A stretch of 64,000 nt of DNA from JAPHTQ01 sp050288165 (GTDB taxonomy: Bacteria; Pseudomonadota; Gammaproteobacteria; Thiohalomonadales; Thiohalomonadaceae): NCBI GenBank assembly GCA_050288165.1, contig JBNKDG010000004.1, positions 252,143-316,142 of the forward strand. The letters run 5' to 3'. Under the pieces are notes generated by a model. It saw only the letters and a program-made list of their open reading frames with translations, did not search any database and was not told the DNA's origin. The translations under genes were made by a program, and so were the position numbers. This document shows, piece by piece, positions 17,287-25,394 of this stretch. Position 1 is the first letter of the stretch, and each line of letters starts with the position of its first letter.

Positions 17287-18063
17287 TTACTTTTTACTGT
17301 TGGCGAAAATTTCCCGCAACTTCGGCACCGCCAGTCCCGCTTCATCGGCGAAGCCGAGGTTGCGCTCCAGTCGTGCCGGTGCGGTACGGCCCATGCACTT
17401 GTGGTGCCGGTCGCCTTCGATGCCTTCCACCATGCCTGCGATCACGCTGTCCCGATCCAGCTCTTTGCCGATGAGGTGGAACTGAATATCGAGCACTTCG
17501 TGGGCGACCTGTTCGGCCAGTTCGCGATGCTGCTCCCACATCGTACCCACTTCAGTGCCCGCTGGCAGGGCCAGACCACTGATGTTGGTGGTGAGGATGT
17601 AGAGATTCTTGCGTACCAGTTCGTACTCCATCTCCGCTGCGCTGCCCACCTCCCAAGTGGGAATGTCGAGGGATTGCAGAGCACCTTCAATGATACGTGC
17701 CGCACCGCCGTACACCGGCGATGGCGCCACCACTCGGTAATCCTGGCCCTTCTTCTTTTCAAACCAGATGGAAACGACGGTGGGATGTTGCAGGCCGTGG
17801 GTTTCCCAGTCACGGGGTAGCAGCTCATTCTGTAGCAGTGCAAGACAGTCGCGCCATTCCGCGGGAATTTTGTCCAGAATGGTATGCAGGTCGTTTTCGC
17901 CCACGGTGACCAGCACCAGTGCCGGAGTAGTGAGCGCCCTGGCCATCTGAGCCATATCGGTGTTGCGGTTGACCGGGAAGACCGGGTAGCCCTGACGCAG
18001 GAAACCGCGGGTAAATACGCCGGACATTTCGCCCGTACCGATGACGACGATGGGTGGATTCAT
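17287..18063 (-). CDS. NAD(P)-binding Rossmann-fold protein, ketopantoate-reductase-like
   Basis: A 258-residue soluble protein that opens with a dinucleotide-binding strand and glycine loop (IVVIGTGEMSGVFTRGF). The C-terminal half is helical, as in 6-phosphogluconate dehydrogenase/ketopantoate reductase relatives, and includes VRKNLYILTTNISGLALPAG. Only part of the usual PanE signature is recognisable, so the substrate is uncertain. It converges with the olsF-like gene and shares its upstream region with the divergent omptin gene. A good AAGGAGAT ribosome site (18068-18075 on the minus strand) fixes the start. Confidence 0.7.
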   Translation of the reverse strand: MNPPIVVIGTGEMSGVFTRGFLRQGYPVFPVNRNTDMAQMARALTTPALVLVTVGENDLHTILDKIPAEWRDCLALLQNELLPRDWETHGLQHPTVVSIWFEKKKGQDYRVVAPSPVYGGAARIIEGALQSLDIPTWEVGSAAEMEYELVRKNLYILTTNISGLALPAGTEVGTMWEQHRELAEQVAHEVLDIQFHLIGKELDRDSVIAGMVEGIEGDRHHKCMGRTAPARLERNLGFADEAGLAVPKLREIFANSKK

Positions 18064-18233
18064 GGACTATCTCCTTGCAGAAACTTCCCTAATTATCACC
18101 CGTATTGTCTATAGACTCAAAACGTTCTTTACTTATCCACCCTCTTGAGTTACATCGATGTGTTCTCTGTGTACTATCATTAAGATAAATTGGTGTATGA
18201 ATATAAAAGCGGAGTCACAAACGGGGAATAATT

Positions 18234-19217
18234 ATGATGCCCTTTTTACGCACAATCCTGATTGTTTCAGTATTATTCTGTTCCCCAGTATTTGTAGAGG
18301 CAGGCTCAGTACAGCTCAACGGTAATGCCGAATTGAGACTCGGTGTAGGCATACTTAGTGGTGTTTCAGATGAGCTGGTTTACGATGCCGATGGCAGTGG
18401 CTCAGGCAGAATTGGGTATAAAATCAGTGAGTTGAATTGGCAACTGAATCAGGTTCCTATGGCAGGTATTGGAGTTACTTTTTCGGCGGGAGAATCATTA
18501 CTTATTAATGGAGACTATTGGGCAAATGTCGTCGATGGTAATGGCACGATGGACGATTATGACTGGATTTACATAGGGCTTGACTGGAGCCATTGGTCAC
18601 ATCATCCAGATACAACCGTGCGGAAAGCCGAATTGATAGATATAAATGGGGAGTATGTTTTCGTACGCGAGAGTCGTCGCGGAGAGAAGAGCTCATGGTC
18701 AGGTGTCTTGGGATATCGACGAGATTTTTTCGATTGGCAAGCGAAAGGGGGCTATGGAATATATTCAACAATTCCGACAGACTATCGAGATCAGTACCTC
18801 ATTTTTCCGGATGTGCCAGGAATATCTTATCAACAAACATTTACTACTCCATATATTGGGTTGAGGTACAGATCGAATAATCGTTCCCGTAAAAGCAGGA
18901 CAGAAACCAGATTTGGTATGTATTACAGCGCCTGGGCACATGGTGAGGATGTCGATATACATCATCTCCGTGACCTGAGGTTTGAAGAACAGGGGGCAGG
19001 TGGTCAATGGTATAAATTTGAGCTTGAAATGGACTTTGAAGTTAGCAGAAGTACGATGTTTACGGTTGGCTATTCTTCGCAGACTTACAGTGAAATCAAG
19101 TCATCTTCTACGGCAACCGATCTCACAACTGACATTTCGACGTTTTATCCGGGCGATTCAGCTGGTCTGAGTCATAAGTCAGAATTGATTAAGCTAGGAA
19201 TGAATTATCGTTTCTAA
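18234..19217 (+). CDS. Omptin-family outer-membrane aspartyl protease
   Basis: A 327-residue protein with a signal peptide (about 1-23) and a C terminus ending in phenylalanine (KLGMNYRF), as in beta-barrel proteins. Several blocks align by eye with OmpT: MDDYDW (107-111) for the D83/D85 pair, WSHHPDT (121-127) for its WTDESRHPDT block, KGGYGIYS (171-178) and TPYIGL (205-210). DVDIHH (239-244) corresponds to the D210/H212 dyad. All four catalytic positions therefore appear present as D108, D110, D241 and H243. It would cleave peptides at the cell surface. Base composition is visibly more AT-rich than the flanking genes, which suggests transfer. ATG 18237 is an alternative start. Confidence 0.85.
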   Translation: MMPFLRTILIVSVLFCSPVFVEAGSVQLNGNAELRLGVGILSGVSDELVYDADGSGSGRIGYKISELNWQLNQVPMAGIGVTFSAGESLLINGDYWANVVDGNGTMDDYDWIYIGLDWSHWSHHPDTTVRKAELIDINGEYVFVRESRRGEKSSWSGVLGYRRDFFDWQAKGGYGIYSTIPTDYRDQYLIFPDVPGISYQQTFTTPYIGLRYRSNNRSRKSRTETRFGMYYSAWAHGEDVDIHHLRDLRFEEQGAGGQWYKFELEMDFEVSRSTMFTVGYSSQTYSEIKSSSTATDLTTDISTFYPGDSAGLSHKSELIKLGMNYRF

Positions 19218-19254
19218 GTTGTGCCAGTTCCGGCTATTGTTAAACAGTACTTTA

Positions 19255-19806
19255 TTATTTATTGCAGCCTCTTGGCTGCCACAGTACTTCACAGCCGTTT
19301 TCGTGACGCGCAAGCACGCGGGCGATCACAAACAGCAGATCGGAGAGGCGGTTGAGGTAGGCGTTGGCCTGGGGATTGATGGTTTGTTCCTTGCTGGCGC
19401 TGTAGACACAACGTTCGGCGCGGCGGCAGATGGTTCGCGACATATGACAGTGAGCCGTGGCATCACCGCCTGCAGGGAGAATGAACTCATCCAGTTTCGG
19501 TAGATCGGCGTTGTAGTGATCCAGCGCCTGTTCCAGACGTGTGACGCACGCTTCGTCGATGGCATTGCGCCCCGGTACCGAGAGTTCAGCGCCAAGATCG
19601 AACAGTTCATGCTGAATGGCGAGGAAGAGTTCGTCGAGGTCATCGGGTAATGCGCGACTGCGTAGCAGGCCGATGCTGCTATTGAGTTCATCTACCGTGC
19701 CGATGGCTTCGATACGTGGATGATCCTTCTCCACCCGGCTGCCGTCACCGAGGCAGGTGCTGCCTTTGTCTCCGCTGCGGGTATAGATTCTGGTTAGTCT
19801 TGCCAT
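19255..19806 (-). CDS. Cob(I)yrinic acid a,c-diamide adenosyltransferase, PduO type
   Basis: A 183-residue ATP:corrinoid adenosyltransferase of the PduO family. The N-terminal ATP-binding segment is RIYTRSGDKGSTCLGDGSRV. The central GTVDELNSSIGLLRS and the C-terminal RTICRRAERCV helix carry the conserved arginines and glutamate. It converts cob(I)alamin to adenosylcobalamin. It lies three bases after a tonB-like gene and downstream of btuB on the same strand, linking B12 import directly to adenosylation under the riboswitch. Confidence 0.95.
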   Translation of the reverse strand: MARLTRIYTRSGDKGSTCLGDGSRVEKDHPRIEAIGTVDELNSSIGLLRSRALPDDLDELFLAIQHELFDLGAELSVPGRNAIDEACVTRLEQALDHYNADLPKLDEFILPAGGDATAHCHMSRTICRRAERCVYSASKEQTINPQANAYLNRLSDLLFVIARVLARHENGCEVLWQPRGCNK

Positions 19807-19808
19807 GC

Positions 19809-20411
19809 TCAGCTCTCCAGTCGGTAGATGACCGGTAGTTCCAGAGTGAGGCTGCGGGGCAGCATCTCACCAAGCGTGCCTACCGTTCCCAATGCGTTGA
19901 GTGCCGCCTGATCCAGCAGGCTGTGACCGGAACTGCGAGCGATGCGTGCGTCGCTGATTCGGCCATCCTGTTCCAGACGGAAAGCCAGCAGCACCTCACC
20001 TTGCCAGTTACGCTGTCGTGCCAGCATCGGGTAAACGAAATGGGCGGCGAGAGCCCCACGTAGTTTGACCATGATCCGTTCGCGGAAGGTCGCTTCTGCA
20101 GTATGACTGTTTTTCTCCTGATGCGTCGGCGACGGTTCAGTAGAAGTCTGCCTTGCTGTTTTGACATTTTCATGCGGAACGGGATTAGCCTTGTCGGTTT
20201 GCGCCTTTTGCGTTTCAGTCTGTACCCGATACGGTTGCAGGCTGATGTGCAATCCCCCTCTTGCCTGTTGCGGTGCAGGCATAGGAGTCTCAGTCTGGTG
20301 ATGTACCACGCCCCAGAACAACAGTGCATGCAGCAGCAGCGAGAACGCCACGAACCAGCCGATTGGCTGATTCGTCATGGTGTTGTCTTTCTGGAGTATT
20401 GAGTCGCTCAT
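19809..20411 (-). CDS. TonB-like energy transducer, probably dedicated to BtuB
   Basis: A 200-residue protein with one N-terminal membrane anchor (residues about 18-35, FVAFSLLLHALLFWGVV) and a polar linker. The C-terminal TonB domain (about 112-200) includes VYPMLARQRNWQGEVLLAFRL and SSGHSLLDQAALNAL. TonB carries the proton-motive energy of ExbBD to TonB-dependent receptors. It lies six bases after btuB, so it most likely serves that receptor. No exbB/exbD is visible nearby. The linker lacks long proline-lysine runs and is short. A second ATG at 20378 could be the start. Confidence 0.85.
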   Translation of the reverse strand: MSDSILQKDNTMTNQPIGWFVAFSLLLHALLFWGVVHHQTETPMPAPQQARGGLHISLQPYRVQTETQKAQTDKANPVPHENVKTARQTSTEPSPTHQEKNSHTAEATFRERIMVKLRGALAAHFVYPMLARQRNWQGEVLLAFRLEQDGRISDARIARSSGHSLLDQAALNALGTVGTLGEMLPRSLTLELPVIYRLES

Positions 20412-20417
20412 AGTGCT

Positions 20418-22202
20418 CTATTGCTGGTAACTCAGTGTGAGGTAGGCGGAGGCCCCGGCAGCAGTATAGCCATAGGCCAGCGCATACTCTTCATCCAGCA
20501 GGTTGTCGATACGGCCACGTAGTACCCATTGCTTGTCCAGGCGGTATTCACCGGTGAGATTGAGGAGGGTGAATGCTGATAGCTTCGCGCCACCGAAATC
20601 AGTGCGCGGGCCGGTGTAGCTTGCTTCGATACCGATACTGGTTTTGTCATCGAGCGGGCCGCGTGCGCTAAATTGTACTTTTTTCTCGGCACGACGGATG
20701 AGTTGTGTGCCGCTGTCGAGGTCTTCGGTTTTTTGCAGCGTGACAGCGCTGTTCAGTTGCCAACTACCGATCTGCTTTCCGTATTCCAGCTCCAGTCCTT
20801 CCAACTGTGCGCGACCGACGTTGACCGCAGTCCAGGTGTTCGGATCGGACTGAATCATGTTTTTCAGGCGAGTGCGGTAGATACTGGCCTGGAAGCCATG
20901 CAGTCGGTAACCGATCTCACCGGTGGTCGACTCTTCCGGTTTGAGATTCGTATCGCCATAACCGGGATAGTAGAGCTCGTTAAACACCGGGGCCTTAAAG
21001 GCGCTGGCGTAGGTAGCGTAAAGATGACCTTCAGCAATACGGCTACCGAGGGTAACGCGCCCGGTGTTGTGTTGGCCGTAGACGCTATGGTCGTCGCCAC
21101 GCGCGCCGACTAATACGTCATAACGGGCGTTTCTCCACTGGTACTGCAGATAGGCGGCACTATTGTCGAGTGTCTCGTTGTAGCTGCCGTCGATGATGCC
21201 ATTGTCCTGTTGCCAGTCGACACCGAGTGTGAGGAGTTGGTTTTCGCTGAGCGAGATATCGTTTTGCCAGTTGGCACCGCGACGGTGGCTGTGAATGATC
21301 GCAGGCCAACTGTCGTGTGATTGGTAGCGTTGTTCACTGGCATTGACTACCAGACGTTGCGACCAGTTGTAGAGGGTTTGCCAGTCGAGACGCAGTTCGC
21401 CGCTGCTATTGTCGGTTTCGTCGTGGGCATTGGTGTAACCGGTGTTGTCATATTCACTGCTGCTTTTATTGCGCAGCAGATTGAAACTGATTTGTGTTGT
21501 ATCGCTCGGTGCCATGGTGAAACCGGCGTCGATACTCGTATTGCGATAACCGTCGTCGTCCGCTTCATAGGCACTGGAGTTGCTGTTGGTGGCAGAGAAA
21601 CCATCGCTCTGCTCGTGGCTGAGATTGATATGGTAGTTAGCGCTACCGATCTGTCCACCGCCGCCGATGCTGGCTTTGGCGGTGCCGTAGCTGCCGCCGC
21701 CGAGTGTGGCGTGCAGTTTGTCGCCCTTGCGGGTAAAGATTTGAATCACACCGCCGATCGCTTCAGAGCCGTAGAGGCTGGAACCGGGACCACGGACGAT
21801 CTCGATACGTTCGATCTGTTCCAGCGATAACCCCGACCAGTTGAATGCACCACTGGTGACCGAAGAAGCACGTACACCGTCGACCAGTATCAGTGCATGA
21901 TCGCTCTCGCCGCCTCGTAGTAGCAATATGGTTGTGCTGCCCGGTCCGCCGTTACGACTGAAGTCGATCCCGGGTACGCTGCTTTGCAGTAGATCCATCA
22001 CGCTGTTGCTCTGGCTCGCTTCAATCTCTTCGCGCGTGATCACGGTAACCGCGGCCAGGGTATCGTCGACACTTTGTGCTGTACGTGTGGCAGTGACGAT
22101 CACCGCAGCATCGGAGTCCTCCGCGGCATTGGCGGAAATGGAATGGATCGAGAGTGTTGACGACAGTATCAGCGTCGTCATGAAAAAATGATTTGCTTGC
22201 AT
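20418..22202 (-). CDS. btuB: TonB-dependent vitamin B12 receptor BtuB
   Basis: A 594-residue outer-membrane receptor with signal peptide (about 1-26) and a TonB-box-like start (DAAVIVTATR). The plug domain contains VMDLLQSSVPGIDFSRNGG and the LLLRGGESDHALILVDGVR block. A 22-strand barrel ends in LTLSYQQ. The length and N-terminal plug match BtuB. Assignment to cobalamin is strongly supported by the cobalamin riboswitch in its leader and by the tonB-like and adenosyltransferase genes downstream. The AGGGG ribosome site lies six bases before the ATG. Confidence 0.95.
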   Translation of the reverse strand: MQANHFFMTTLILSSTLSIHSISANAAEDSDAAVIVTATRTAQSVDDTLAAVTVITREEIEASQSNSVMDLLQSSVPGIDFSRNGGPGSTTILLLRGGESDHALILVDGVRASSVTSGAFNWSGLSLEQIERIEIVRGPGSSLYGSEAIGGVIQIFTRKGDKLHATLGGGSYGTAKASIGGGGQIGSANYHINLSHEQSDGFSATNSNSSAYEADDDGYRNTSIDAGFTMAPSDTTQISFNLLRNKSSSEYDNTGYTNAHDETDNSSGELRLDWQTLYNWSQRLVVNASEQRYQSHDSWPAIIHSHRRGANWQNDISLSENQLLTLGVDWQQDNGIIDGSYNETLDNSAAYLQYQWRNARYDVLVGARGDDHSVYGQHNTGRVTLGSRIAEGHLYATYASAFKAPVFNELYYPGYGDTNLKPEESTTGEIGYRLHGFQASIYRTRLKNMIQSDPNTWTAVNVGRAQLEGLELEYGKQIGSWQLNSAVTLQKTEDLDSGTQLIRRAEKKVQFSARGPLDDKTSIGIEASYTGPRTDFGGAKLSAFTLLNLTGEYRLDKQWVLRGRIDNLLDEEYALAYGYTAAGASAYLTLSYQQ

Positions 22203-22206
22203 TGTT

Positions 22207-22267
22207 ATCCCCTGCGCTCACCCGCGCATTACATGGTCATGTACGCCAGGCGGTGTGGAGGGGGGAT
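22207..22267 (-). promoter_or_regulatory. Possible SD-sequestering hairpin of the btuB leader
   Basis: The btuB ribosome site GGGGAT (22207-22212, minus strand) is complementary to ATCCCC at 22262-22267. Pairing would hide the site, as expected for a riboswitch acting on translation. No terminator with a U-run is seen between the aptamer and the gene. This pairing is inferred from complementarity only. Confidence 0.45.
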
Positions 22268-22341
22268 GAAGAGGGGCAACGGAGCTGTGAGAGTTCGTAT
22301 GCACCCGAACGCCGCCCACCGCAGCACTGGCATGTCTGCTT

Positions 22342-22544
22342 CAGGCCGGTCTCCGGGCTTGCGGTTGGAACCCTGAGGTTCCGGCTCGGCCGCCTTCCCA
22401 CGTCATAGACGCAGTGGCTGTGTGGCCGGGCCATTAACCGCTTACCGTTGCGGGGGCAGCGTCGGAATTGTCGTGATTCCCGTATTGGGCGACGCACCGA
22501 CTTCCCGTTTCATTCCGTGGAGCGGAAGCTCCGTGGAACACCTG
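22342..22544 (-). ncRNA. Cobalamin riboswitch upstream of btuB
   Basis: Read on the minus strand, the leader shows the classic elements in order: CAGGTG at the 5' end, AACGGGAAGTCGGTG, GCTGCCCCCGCAACGG-type sequence (here GCTGCCCCCGCAACGGTAAG), the B12 box GCCACTG at 22412-22418, GGGAAGGC, and the 3' pairing AAGCCCGGAGACCGGCCTG. These are the conserved landmarks of the adenosylcobalamin-responsive aptamer. It should reduce expression of btuB and its downstream genes when cobalamin is abundant. About 140 bases separate the aptamer end from the btuB ATG. Confidence 0.96.
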
Positions 22545-22556
22545 AAACTGCGGGCA

Positions 22557-22586
22557 ACTGTACTTAGCCGCCGTGGCCGATGTCAA
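22557..22586 (-). promoter_or_regulatory. Sigma-70 promoter for the btuB leader
   Basis: On the minus strand a perfect -35 (TTGACA, 22581-22586) is followed after 18 bases by TACAGT (22557-22562). Transcription would begin near 22550, immediately before the first conserved riboswitch bases. Confidence 0.7.
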
Positions 22587-22592
22587 CCGGCG

Positions 22593-22890
22593 GTGCCATG
22601 ACAGGCAATAACCCAATGAAATAAAAAGCTATTTCTAATTTACCGGGGGGTGCGGAATTGTACAAAATGTGTTCGAGATAGCGGAAACTTGCTGCCGTAC
22701 CTCCTAATCTGGGCTTAATGGTTGGAGGTTTTGCCGCCGGATCGCGGAGGTGCAGAGGGCTCACTGGCAGGGTGTTGTACAGTGAAATTATGGACTAAAC
22801 TTTATGCTCTACTTCATGGAATTGAAATAACAGCTTGTATTGTATGATAATCTGCAGTCCTGACACGGCTCAGACCCATTTAGAGAAGCC
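22593..22890. other. Intergenic region between the btuB promoter and parA
   Basis: No gene is supported here. A plausible parA promoter lies at 22822-22851 (TTGAAA, then GATAAT after 18 bases, with overlapping TATGAT). The rest shows no clear repeat or RNA structure. Confidence 0.4.
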
Positions 22891-23664
22891 ATGATGCAAC
22901 CGAGCGACACACCACAGAACGGTACAGTAGAAGTCATCTCCAGTGCCGTCACATTGCCGAACGCTGCGCCGCGTGCGCAGAAGATTCGTCGTGTCCTGGT
23001 GGTTAACGCCAAGGGCGGCTGTGGCAAGACCACCATCGCCACCAACCTTGCCAGTTACTACGCATCCCGTGGTATGTCGGTGACGCTGGCCGATCACGAT
23101 CCGCAAGGTTCCAGCACCCAATGGCTCTCGCTTCGTTCCGATGAACATCCGCAGATCAGCGGTGTTGCTGCCTACCGTAAACCCGATGCCGCGGTGACCC
23201 GCACCTGGCAACTGCGCACACCGACCAATACCGATGTGATGATCCTCGATGCTCCCGCCGGGGTGCATGGGATGCAACTGGTGGAACTGGTGCGCGAGTC
23301 CGACACCATCATCATCCCGGTGTTGCCGTCGCCTATCGATATCCATGCCGCCTCGCACTTCATCAAGGATCTCTTGCTGGTGGCGAAAGTACGTGCCCGT
23401 TCTATCCGTCTCGGCGTGGTGGCCAACCGGGTGCGCAGCAAAACCAAGGTCTATCAATCGCTGCAACGCTTCCTTACCAGCCTGCAGATCCCCTTCGTGA
23501 CTTATCTGCGTGACACCCAGAACTACGTGCAATCCTCTGAGTCAGGACTCGGGGTTTACGAGTGGACAGGGCACAACGTCAAGCAGGAACGTCGCCAGTG
23601 GGAAAAGTTGATCCGCTGGATTGAGGAAGATAACGAAACGCATTCCACTACCGATCAGCGATAG
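22891..23664 (+). CDS. Orphan ParA family ATPase
   Basis: A 257-residue ParA/MinD-type ATPase with the deviant Walker A motif KGGCGKTT (41-48), Walker A' aspartate in LADHDPQGSS (about 92-101) and Walker B-like VMILDAPAG. No ParB gene or parS-like cluster is adjacent, so it is an orphan of the kind that positions cytoplasmic clusters or protein complexes rather than plasmids. A 30-residue N-terminal extension precedes the fold. It stands alone between divergent btuB and convergent btuD, and its 3' end overlaps btuD by ten bases. Cargo is unknown. Confidence 0.85.
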   Translation: MMQPSDTPQNGTVEVISSAVTLPNAAPRAQKIRRVLVVNAKGGCGKTTIATNLASYYASRGMSVTLADHDPQGSSTQWLSLRSDEHPQISGVAAYRKPDAAVTRTWQLRTPTNTDVMILDAPAGVHGMQLVELVRESDTIIIPVLPSPIDIHAASHFIKDLLLVAKVRARSIRLGVVANRVRSKTKVYQSLQRFLTSLQIPFVTYLRDTQNYVQSSESGLGVYEWTGHNVKQERRQWEKLIRWIEEDNETHSTTDQR

Positions 23665-24419
23665 CGGAACCAGCTTCCCGTTTCACTCTCCAGTTGTTCG
23701 ATCTCACAGTTGTAGAGGCTGCTGAGTTTTTCCGCCGTCAGCATCTCTTCCACGCTTCCCTGTTGCCATTCACCTGTGCCATTGAGTAGCAGGATTCGGT
23801 CACAACAATAGGCCGCCTGATTCGGTTCGTGCAGCACCATCATCACCGCATCACCATCCGTACACCGTTCACGTACCGTATTCAGCAGGAGTTGCTGGTG
23901 TCGCAGGTCGAGATGGTTGAGCGGTTCGTCCAGCAGCATCAGTGCCGGTGCCTGAGTCAGCAGGGTAGCCAATGCCACCCGGCGACGTTCGCCACCGGAG
24001 AGGGTTTGTATCTGCCGTTGTTCCAGCCCACCCAGTTCCAGCTGCTGCAACGCCGCACGGGCCAGTGTCAGGTCTTCTTCACCTTCATTCTGCCAGTGCC
24101 CCAGGTGGGGATGACGGCCACTAAGCACCTCCTCCAGCACCGTGGCAGGAAAGGGGTCGTGACTCTCCTGTAACAGCAGTCCTAACTGTTGGGCGATAGT
24201 GCGGCGTGGGAGCTGTGCCAGGGGTTCCTCGTTGAGGGTGATGGAACCGGAGATGGGCGGGTTTAGCCCCGCCAGGGTGTGCAGCAGGGTGGTCTTGCCG
24301 CTGCCGTTGGGGCCGAGGATGCCCCAGCACTCGCCCGCGTTGACCTCCAGCGACAGACCGTCGCAGAGCAAGCGCCCGCTAATGCCGAAGGCCAGATTCT
24401 GCGTACGCAGCAGGCTCAT
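23655..24419 (-). CDS. btuD: Cobalamin ABC transporter ATP-binding protein
   Basis: A 254-residue ATPase with Walker A GPNGSGKTT (36-44), signature TLSGGERRRVALA and Walker B LMLLDEPLNHLDL. It is of the FecE/BtuD type, powering a FecCD-like permease. Its start overlaps the end of btuC by four bases (ATGA-type coupling). Iron-chelate transporters share this architecture, so the B12 assignment rests on the cobalamin genes around it. It completes BtuC2D2 with BtuF encoded at 14.4 kb. Confidence 0.88.
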   Translation of the reverse strand: MSLLRTQNLAFGISGRLLCDGLSLEVNAGECWGILGPNGSGKTTLLHTLAGLNPPISGSITLNEEPLAQLPRRTIAQQLGLLLQESHDPFPATVLEEVLSGRHPHLGHWQNEGEEDLTLARAALQQLELGGLEQRQIQTLSGGERRRVALATLLTQAPALMLLDEPLNHLDLRHQQLLLNTVRERCTDGDAVMMVLHEPNQAAYCCDRILLLNGTGEWQQGSVEEMLTAEKLSSLYNCEIEQLESETGSWFRYR

Positions 24420-25390
24420 TGCCGGTAGCCCCGTTGCAGCAGGTACAGGAACAGTGGTACCCCGAGCAGCGCGGTGAGTACACCGACGGGCAACTGCTGC
24501 GGCGCGAACAGGGTACGCGCCAGGGTGTCGGCCAGCAGCAACAGGCTTCCACCGGCCAATACCGAAGCGGGCAACAGCCAGCGGTGGTCGGAACCGCCGA
24601 TCAGGCGCAGCAGGTGCGGCACCACCAGGCCGACGAAGCCGACACTGCCGCCGATGGAAACGGCACCGGCGGTGAGTAGCGAAGCGCCGAGGTAGAGTTG
24701 CAGGCGCTGGCCGGGAACGGTCACCCCCAGAGCGGCGGCCTGCCGGTCGCCACGGGCCAGCAGGTTGAGGTTGCGTGCAGCGGGCAGGTTCAGCAGCAGC
24801 ACTGCTACCAGCAATAGCATACCGGTAAGCCAGTGGCCGCCGTGGCTGAGGTCACCCATCAGCCAGAACAGCATACCGGGCAGGTTGTGTTGCGGCGCGA
24901 TGGAGAGGATGAAGCTGATCAGTGCCCCCCAACCGGCAGCGATCACCACACCGGTCAGCAGCAGGCGGTTGGCCGACCAGGGGCCACGACCATGGGCCAG
25001 ACCAAACACCAGCAGGGTGGAGAGCAGCGCACCGGCGAGAGCGGCAAGGTTAATCATCAGACTGGCGGCGCCCAGCAGCATGGCCAGCAATGCGCCGGTG
25101 GCGGCGCCGCCGGAGGTGCCGAGTATGTAGGGATCGGCCAGCGGGTTGCCCAGCAACACCTGCATCTGCGCCCCGGCCAGGGCCAGCATGCCTCCGACGG
25201 CAAAGGCGGCCAGCGCCCGCGGCAGACGTAGCTCCAGAATTACCTGAGCGGGGATGCCGTCACCATGCCCGGTAAGGATGCGCAACAGCTCGCCCGGACC
25301 GATATTGGCCCCGCCCAGGCTGAGCGCCGCCAGCAGCGAGATCAGCGTCAGCGCGATCAGCAGCAGGAAAAGCGGTAGTGGGCGGTTCAT
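24416..25390 (-). CDS. btuC: Cobalamin ABC transporter permease
   Basis: A 324-residue FecCD/BtuC family permease with about ten hydrophobic helices. Conserved family blocks include LRLPRALAAFAVGGMLALAGA and GNPLADPYILGTSGGA near the N terminus. GSVGFVGLVVPHLLRLIGG occurs near the C terminus. I place the start at ATG 25390, which gives a normal first helix (PLPLFLLLIALTLISLL). It begins four bases after the stop of a HAD hydrolase and overlaps btuD. The substrate could also be a siderophore, but the surroundings favour cobalamin. Confidence 0.88.
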   Translation of the reverse strand: MNRPLPLFLLLIALTLISLLAALSLGGANIGPGELLRILTGHGDGIPAQVILELRLPRALAAFAVGGMLALAGAQMQVLLGNPLADPYILGTSGGAATGALLAMLLGAASLMINLAALAGALLSTLLVFGLAHGRGPWSANRLLLTGVVIAAGWGALISFILSIAPQHNLPGMLFWLMGDLSHGGHWLTGMLLLVAVLLLNLPAARNLNLLARGDRQAAALGVTVPGQRLQLYLGASLLTAGAVSIGGSVGFVGLVVPHLLRLIGGSDHRWLLPASVLAGGSLLLLADTLARTLFAPQQLPVGVLTALLGVPLFLYLLQRGYRQ

Positions 25391-25394
25391 GTGC

